From positions 36,263 to 100,262 of the forward strand of contig JAYPWI010000011.1 of the NCBI GenBank assembly GCA_038135065.1: 64,000 nt of DNA, in the 5' to 3' direction. Every line of letters starts with the position of its first letter. Within the stretch, counting starts at the first letter, position 1. This DNA is from JAYPWI01 sp038135065. Its GTDB lineage: Bacteria; Actinomycetota; Acidimicrobiia; Acidimicrobiales; Poriferisodalaceae. This document shows, one piece after another, positions 59,774 through 64,000 of this stretch. Below the pieces are notes generated by a model, which was given only the letters and a program-made list of their open reading frames with translations, was not told where the DNA came from and searched no databases. A program made the position numbers and the translations under genes.

Positions 59774-60991
59774 ATGGGCAACGCCGACCGGCAGTCCTTC
59801 GCTGACGGGCCACTCACCGGCATCAAGGTGGTCGATCTGTCCGCTGTCATCTCGGGCCCGTTCGCCACATCGATGCTGGCCGACCAGGGAGCGGACGTCA
59901 TCCTGGTGGAACGGGCCGATTTTCCCGACATCGTGCGCGACTCCGGAGCCCTGCGACCGGGGACCGGGGTGAGCGCCCTGTTCGCCTCGATGAACCGGAA
60001 CAAGCGGACCATTGCCCTCGATCTCAAGCAGGAGGCGGGCAAGGAGATCCTGCTCGACCTGGTGCGGGGGGCCGATGTCGTGGTGCAGAACTTCCGCCCA
60101 GGGGCCCTCGAACGGCTCGGGCTGGGCTGGGATGTGCTGTCCTCGGTCAACCCTGACCTGATCATGTGTTCGATCAGCGGGTTCGGCAACGATGGGCCGT
60201 ATTCGCATCGACCGGCGTTCGATCCCGTGGTGCAGGGTGTTGCCGGCTACCCGTCCGTGCAGGCCGACGACGATGGTGTGCCCCACCTGGTCGCCACCGC
60301 AGTGTGTGACAAGGTCACCTCGATGCAGGCCACCCAGTCGATCCTGGCGGCCCTCGTTGCCCGCTCCAACGGGGCCGGGGGTCAGCACATCGAGCTGGCC
60401 ATGGTCGACGCGGCGATCCATTTCTTGTGGCCCGAGGCCATGTGGAACGACACCTACCTCGAGTACGAGAGCGACATGCCGAACCTCAGTGAGATCTACC
60501 GGCTGTACCAGACGAGCGACGGCTGGGCGATGGTCTACTCCGTCGCCACCCAGACCCACTGGCAGAGCATGTGCACGGCGCTGGGCCGGGCCGACCTGGC
60601 CGATGACCCCCGTTTCGCCGATCTTCAGGGCCGGGTGAAGTTCGGTGCTGCGGTGAACGACGAGATCCAGGCCGAGACCTCTCGGTACACCACGGAGGAA
60701 CTGGTCGACCTCATGGACGCAGCCGATGTGCCGGTGTCACCGGTGAACACCCGCCAGCAGATGATTCACGACCCCCATGTGGGTCATCGGGAACTCCTGG
60801 TCGAGACCGACCACCCAGCGGTGGGCAGGATCCGCCAAGTACGTCCACCGGCCCGGTTCTCGGCGACCCCGACGTCGATTCGTCGTCATGCCCCCTCCTT
60901 CGGTGAGCAGTCAGACGAGATCCTCAGCGACGAACTTGGGCTGAGCGCCGAGCGCATCGAGGAACTCCGGGCCCAGGGCGTCGTGTTCTGA
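59774..60991 (+). CDS. CaiB/BaiF-type CoA-transferase (class III)
   Basis: The 405-aa protein has 'GIKVVDLSAVISGPFATSMLADQGADVILVE' (domain mark), 'FASMNRNKRTIALDLKQ', 'NFRPGALERLGLGW' and 'IELAMVDAAIHFLWPEAMWN', where the catalytic Asp of class III CoA-transferases lies (near residue 217). It moves CoA between carboxylic acids to activate a substrate for beta-oxidation. The first start (GGGGGGATTCA-ATG) fits. The next gene follows after 3 nt. A CoA donor cannot be named from sequence. Confidence 0.93.
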   Translation: MGNADRQSFADGPLTGIKVVDLSAVISGPFATSMLADQGADVILVERADFPDIVRDSGALRPGTGVSALFASMNRNKRTIALDLKQEAGKEILLDLVRGADVVVQNFRPGALERLGLGWDVLSSVNPDLIMCSISGFGNDGPYSHRPAFDPVVQGVAGYPSVQADDDGVPHLVATAVCDKVTSMQATQSILAALVARSNGAGGQHIELAMVDAAIHFLWPEAMWNDTYLEYESDMPNLSEIYRLYQTSDGWAMVYSVATQTHWQSMCTALGRADLADDPRFADLQGRVKFGAAVNDEIQAETSRYTTEELVDLMDAADVPVSPVNTRQQMIHDPHVGHRELLVETDHPAVGRIRQVRPPARFSATPTSIRRHAPSFGEQSDEILSDELGLSAERIEELRAQGVVF

Positions 60992-60994
60992 GTG

Positions 60995-61399
60995 ATGGGC
61001 GAGCCGGATGAGGGCGACGGGGTTGCAACGACGAGCGCCCGCGGGCGAACCGCCCTGACCCTTTTGGCTGCCGGGGTGGTGATGGTGGTGGGGACGGTGT
61101 TGGTGGCCAACCTGGTCGGGGCTCCATCGAGTACCGACCACGAGATCGTCATCCCGGCTGGCACGGCAATGCGACTGGCCGCTGGCGAGGAGGTGGTCCT
61201 CTTTCCCGCAGACCTCGACGTCAAGCTGCGGGATCGGCTGATCGTCGTCAACGACGATGACGTCGATCACCGCATCGGGCCGTTCACCATCGACGCCGGG
61301 GCTCGGCTGGTGACGAAGTTCGCCGAGGTGATGACGGTCAACGGTTTCTGCTCTCTGCACGCCGGGGGCGAGGTGAACATCACCGTGCTCGACCGTTGA
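60995..61399 (+). CDS. Membrane-anchored cupredoxin-like protein
   Basis: The 134-aa protein has a short N-terminal cytoplasmic part, one membrane segment ('ALTLLAAGVVMVVGTVLVANLVG', domain mark, residues 20-42) and an outer domain of about 85 residues. That domain has 'RLIVVNDDDVDHRIGPFTI' and 'VNGFCSLHAGGEVNITVLDR', so a His, Cys and His are set as in type 1 copper sites, but no Met ligand follows in the usual place. It may bind copper or transfer electrons. It overlaps the CaiB-type gene end by nearly nothing (3 nt gap) and is probably co-transcribed. Confidence 0.8.
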   Translation: MGEPDEGDGVATTSARGRTALTLLAAGVVMVVGTVLVANLVGAPSSTDHEIVIPAGTAMRLAAGEEVVLFPADLDVKLRDRLIVVNDDDVDHRIGPFTIDAGARLVTKFAEVMTVNGFCSLHAGGEVNITVLDR

Positions 61400-61523
61400 C
61401 ATTGTCCACGTACCGCTCGCCGGAACCTTGCCGGTCGGCATCGCCGAGTCGTCGTCGCTGATCGAAGGGCCGCAGCGAGGCTACGCTTCCGCCGCTGAGC
61501 ATGTGGCCGATGAAAGGGATCCG

Positions 61524-61988
61524 ATGAGCGTCGAGGAATTCGAGGGCGAGTACGAGCCGAGCACCTGGGACTGGGTGCGTGAGCAGGCCGACCGGTTCGA
61601 GTCGTCGGGGGGTACCGAGGCCAACACCCTGCGTGACACGGGAATGCCGATCATGATGGTGACCTGTCGGGGTCACAAGTCGGGCAAGGTCCGCAAGGTT
61701 CCCCTGATGCGAGTGGAGCACGAGGGCGAGTACGCCATCATCGGCAGCAAGGGGGGAGCGCCAACTCACCCGGGCTGGTACTACAACCTGGTTGCCGATC
61801 CCCGGGTCATCGTTCAGGACGGCACTGAGCGGTTCGAGACCACCGTGCGCCTGGTGGAGGGCGAGGAGCGGGCCGGTTGGTGGGAGCGGGCCGTCGCCGC
61901 CTTCCCGCCCTACGCCGAGTACGAGGTGAAGGCCGGGGCAGCCGGCCGCACCATTCCGGTGTTCATCTCGTACCCGAAGGCCGACTGA
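61524..61988 (+). CDS. F420H2-dependent nitroreductase/quinone reductase (Ddn family)
   Basis: The 154-aa protein has the Ddn-like split-barrel pattern: 'MVTCRGHKSGKVRKVPLMRVEHEGEYAIIGSKGG' (domain mark, residues 50-83), 'HPGWYYNLVADPRVIVQDG' and 'WERAVAAFPPYAEYE'. These proteins reduce nitro compounds or quinones with F420H2 and are found mainly in actinobacteria. AAAGGGA precedes ATG 61524. An upstream TACGCT at 61480 could be the -10 of a leadered transcript. The stop overlaps the CMD gene start by one base (TGATG), so they are coupled. Confidence 0.88.
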   Translation: MSVEEFEGEYEPSTWDWVREQADRFESSGGTEANTLRDTGMPIMMVTCRGHKSGKVRKVPLMRVEHEGEYAIIGSKGGAPTHPGWYYNLVADPRVIVQDGTERFETTVRLVEGEERAGWWERAVAAFPPYAEYEVKAGAAGRTIPVFISYPKAD

Positions 61989-62548
61989 TGCGGCTCCCGC
62001 CTCCCGATGCCGATTCCCTCACTGCAGAGCAGCAGGCGTACCGCGAGGCGGTCACCGAGGGCCGCAAGGGGATGTTCGACGACATCTGGCGTCGGGGACC
62101 CTTCGGTGTCTGGCAGCACGCCCCCGAGTTCGGTCAGGCCGCTCTCCCGGTGGGCACAGCGACCCGCACGGCGAGCATCTCGGCCCAGGTGCGCGAGATC
62201 GGGATCCTTGTGGCCGGTGTGCATCACCAGGCCCGGTTCGAATTCGCGGCCCACCGTCGCATCGGCCTGGCGGCCGGGCTTACCGAGGACGAGATCGAGG
62301 CCATCCGGGTCGGGGGAGATCCCGGGTTCGATGGGGAGAACGAGATGGCGTTGCGGGTGGCCCGGTCCATGATGGACACCAGCCGAATCCCCGACGATCT
62401 GTACGCAGCGGCCGAAGCAACCTTCGGTCGAAAGGGCCTGGTGGAGCTGGTGTCCACGGTGGGTTACTACTGCATGGTCTCGTTGACCCTCAACGCGTTC
62501 GAGGTGCCGCTGGCCGAGGGGATGGACGACCCGTTCCCCGACGCCTAG
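61988..62548 (+). CDS. Carboxymuconolactone decarboxylase-like protein
   Basis: The 186-aa helical protein has the CMD/AhpD fold: 'AQVREIGILVAGVHHQARFEFAAHRRIGLAAGLTEDEIEAI' (domain mark, residues about 58-97) and 'ELVSTVGYYCMVSLTLNAF' near the end. The redox CxxC of AhpD is absent, and 'HHQARFEFAAH' replaces it, as in gamma-carboxymuconolactone decarboxylases and related dehydratases. It is coupled to a Ddn-like gene and converges with a flavin monooxygenase. It is quite unlike the AhpD-like protein at 743. Confidence 0.9.
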   Translation: MRLPPPDADSLTAEQQAYREAVTEGRKGMFDDIWRRGPFGVWQHAPEFGQAALPVGTATRTASISAQVREIGILVAGVHHQARFEFAAHRRIGLAAGLTEDEIEAIRVGGDPGFDGENEMALRVARSMMDTSRIPDDLYAAAEATFGRKGLVELVSTVGYYCMVSLTLNAFEVPLAEGMDDPFPDA

Positions 62549-62569
62549 CGATGGCCGCTGAGCGGCCCC

Positions 62570-63844
62570 TCAGGCCTCGAGGTCGATGGTCGGTGGTGCG
62601 GCGTTCAGGGTGTCGATAGCGAATCCCGCTGCGGCCTTGTACCGGGCCATGAACTCCTCGACCTCCTGCCGGGGGATCACGTCATCGATGTGGTCGAACA
62701 CTCCTCCACAGCGTTCGTCGACCACCCCGAGAATGGCGACCGGCCCTGCGCCACGGTTGCGGAGGATGAGCTCGTTCACGTCGGCGCGTAGGCGCTCGTC
62801 TACGGCGTGGAGGGCGGCGGGGCCCACCCCGTGGGTCCGCATCTCGGCCCCGATGACCCGGGCATCCACGATGGCCTGACTGGCCCCGTTGGAACCAACC
62901 GGATACATCACGTGGGCGGCGTCGCCCATGAGCAGCATCCGGCCGTCGACCCAACTGGGCAGCGGGTCGCGGTCCACCATCGGGTATTCCAGCACTCGGT
63001 CCGAGCGTCGGATGAGCGCAGGCACGTCGAGCCAGTCCCAGTTCCAGTCCTCGAAGCTGTCGATGAACTTGCTGATCGGAACCTCGCGGTTCCAGTCGCT
63101 CTGCTGGAAGCGCTCGTCGGACGTGTCGTAGGTGAGCTCGGCGATCCAGTTGATGGTCGCCTCCCCCGTGATGGGATCGGGGGGACTGATCGGGTAGCAG
63201 ACGAACCGGTGCTCGAGGCTGCCGACCAACACGAAGGCAGAGCCTGAGCGGATGGGCACGCCGGGTGAGGTGCCTCGCCACATGACCGGGCCGCCCCAAC
63301 GAGGCGGGCCTTCGCCGGGGTACATCTGCGCTCGGCACGCGCTGTGGAGCCCATCGGCTGCAATGAGGACGGAGCCATCGACCTCGACCTGGCGGCCGTC
63401 GGATGTGGTCATGATGGCGACCACCCCGTCGTGGTGGTTGCGGTAGCCCGTGACCCGGTGGCCGGTGTGCACCCGGTCGGGCCCCAGGCGGTGGAGGGTC
63501 TCCTCGTACAACAGCATCTGTAGCTGTCCCCGGTGCACTGCGTACTGCGGCCAGTGGTAGCCGGCGAGCAGCCCTCGGGGCTCGGACCAGACATCGTTCC
63601 CGTTGCGCCCGACGAGTGCCCACTCCGTCGCCGGCAGACCGATGTCGTCGAGCCGCCCCTCGAGGCCCAGGTCGTACAGCTCGCGCACGGCATTGGGCTG
63701 GAGGTTGATGCCGACCCCGAGAGGACGCAGCTCGTCGACGGCCTCGTAGACCTCGACCTCGATACCGAGCTGGTGGCAGGTGAGGGCCATGATCAGCCCG
63801 CCGATGCCCCCGCCGGCGATGACCACGGACTCGGTGGCGGTCAG
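62570..63844 (-). CDS. FAD-dependent aromatic monooxygenase (3-hydroxybenzoate 6-hydroxylase-like)
   Basis: The flavin monooxygenase has the FAD motif 'VVIAGGGIGGLIMAL', 'GVGINLQPNAVREL', the DG motif in 'VLIAADGLHSACRAQM' and the GD motif 'LLMGDAAHVMYPVGSNGASQAI' (domain mark). The 'GIGINLQPNAV' and 'YPVGSNGA' spacing are shared with salicylate and 3-hydroxybenzoate hydroxylases. The start is uncertain: CTG 63844 follows directly on the stop of a small membrane ORF, GTG 63826 would also fit, and ATG 63925 adds 27 Arg/Pro-rich residues that look out of family. It hydroxylates a phenolic acid using NAD(P)H and O2. Confidence 0.85.
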   Translation of the reverse strand: MTATESVVIAGGGIGGLIMALTCHQLGIEVEVYEAVDELRPLGVGINLQPNAVRELYDLGLEGRLDDIGLPATEWALVGRNGNDVWSEPRGLLAGYHWPQYAVHRGQLQMLLYEETLHRLGPDRVHTGHRVTGYRNHHDGVVAIMTTSDGRQVEVDGSVLIAADGLHSACRAQMYPGEGPPRWGGPVMWRGTSPGVPIRSGSAFVLVGSLEHRFVCYPISPPDPITGEATINWIAELTYDTSDERFQQSDWNREVPISKFIDSFEDWNWDWLDVPALIRRSDRVLEYPMVDRDPLPSWVDGRMLLMGDAAHVMYPVGSNGASQAIVDARVIGAEMRTHGVGPAALHAVDERLRADVNELILRNRGAGPVAILGVVDERCGGVFDHIDDVIPRQEVEEFMARYKAAAGFAIDTLNAAPPTIDLEA

Positions 63845-63963
63845 GAGGAGGTTCCTGTTCCGCGGCGACGGAGTACCACCCCGACGGCCAGGGCCAGCAC
63901 GACGATCAGGATGCGCTTTCGCCATCCCGATCCCAGAGGACCGTCATCTCCTCGGTCAGCCAC
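63841..63963 (-). CDS. Small single-pass membrane protein (40 aa)
   Basis: A 40-codon frame from GTG 63963 encodes 'VADRGDDGPLGSGWRKR', then a hydrophobic stretch 'ILIVVLALAVGVVLRRR' and a short tail. It overlaps the end of the upstream gene and the start of the flavin gene, which is a common pattern for small actinobacterial membrane proteins. Function is unknown and chance is possible. Confidence 0.4.
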   Translation of the reverse strand: MADRGDDGPLGSGWRKRILIVVLALAVGVVLRRRGTGTSS

Positions 63964-64000
63964 CCTGCGTCCTCCTCCATGCCGTGGCCGCACTGGTGCC
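63906..64000 (-). CDS. C-terminal fragment of an upstream gene
   Basis: The last 31 codons of a gene that runs off the right edge read '...HQCGHGMEEDAGWLTEE' and then 'MTVLWDRDGESAS' with a stop at 63906. The codons are coding-like and acidic, but the family is not recognised from this piece alone. Confidence 0.5.
   Translation of the reverse strand, partial: HQCGHGMEEDAGWLTEEMTVLWDRDGESAS

Overview
This window is a high-GC bacterial segment that reads as Actinomycetota, most likely an uncultured Acidimicrobiia- or Mycobacteriales-like lineage assembled from metagenomic reads. Supporting signs are the dense GC-rich codon use, many GTG starts, several F420-type (LLM and Ddn-like) enzymes, at least 17 start codons sitting 6-8 nt behind a TANNNT-like -10 hexamer (leaderless transcription), and five runs of N typical of scaffold joins. 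I see no tRNA, rRNA, CRISPR array, insertion sequence or phage gene. Coding density is very high and no gene-free stretch exceeds about 150 bases.

Region by region: 1-6.5 kb has a partial enolase-superfamily enzyme, a probable selenocysteine-containing AhpD-like protein, then cupin, RidA, amidohydrolase, tandem EthD protein, a small ORF and a carotenoid-oxygenase. 6.5-14.4 kb has an SsuD-like LLM monooxygenase, an APH-type kinase paired with an ACAD11-type dehydrogenase, SnoaL, VOC, a PhyH dioxygenase and an MFS carrier. 14.4-18.8 kb is sulfate activation (cysQ divergent from cysD-cysNC-cysC). 18.8-24.6 kb has a D-aminoacylase-like amidohydrolase, two MFS carriers and a gapped P450. 24.7-30.9 kb has a ring-hydroxylating dioxygenase operon (alpha-SDR-beta), a BVMO, an SDR and a Na/Ca exchanger. 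30.9-36.6 kb is glcDEF, an SMP-30 lactonase and an LLM enzyme. 36.6-40.6 kb has DCC, sulfotransferase, SDR, thiolase and a His-rich lipoprotein. 40.7-47.4 kb has two Rieske oxygenases, an acyl-CoA dehydrogenase, an amidohydrolase, an epoxide hydrolase and a thioesterase. 47.4-64 kb has DAO, class II aldolase, two convergent BVMOs, LLM, alpha/beta hydrolase, a beta-propeller lipoprotein, ThrH, enoyl-CoA hydratase, PhyH, CaiB, a cupredoxin-like protein, a Ddn-like enzyme, a CMD protein and a flavin monooxygenase.

Taken together the genes describe an oxygen-using generalist degrader: mono- and dioxygenases open rings and ketones, hydrolases cleave the esters, lactones and epoxides, and CoA enzymes finish by beta-oxidation. 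Sulfate activation plus a sulfotransferase suggests PAPS-dependent sulfation.

The strongest hidden signal is at 743-1894. A TGA sits exactly at the reactive-cysteine position of an AhpD CxxCxxxH motif, the frame continues with a perfect AhpD C-terminus, and a SECIS-like hairpin with a GGUCUGC apex follows directly. A second result is that three of the five N gaps are assembly artefacts: removing them with a short duplicated flank restores intact glcE, BVMO and lipoprotein genes.
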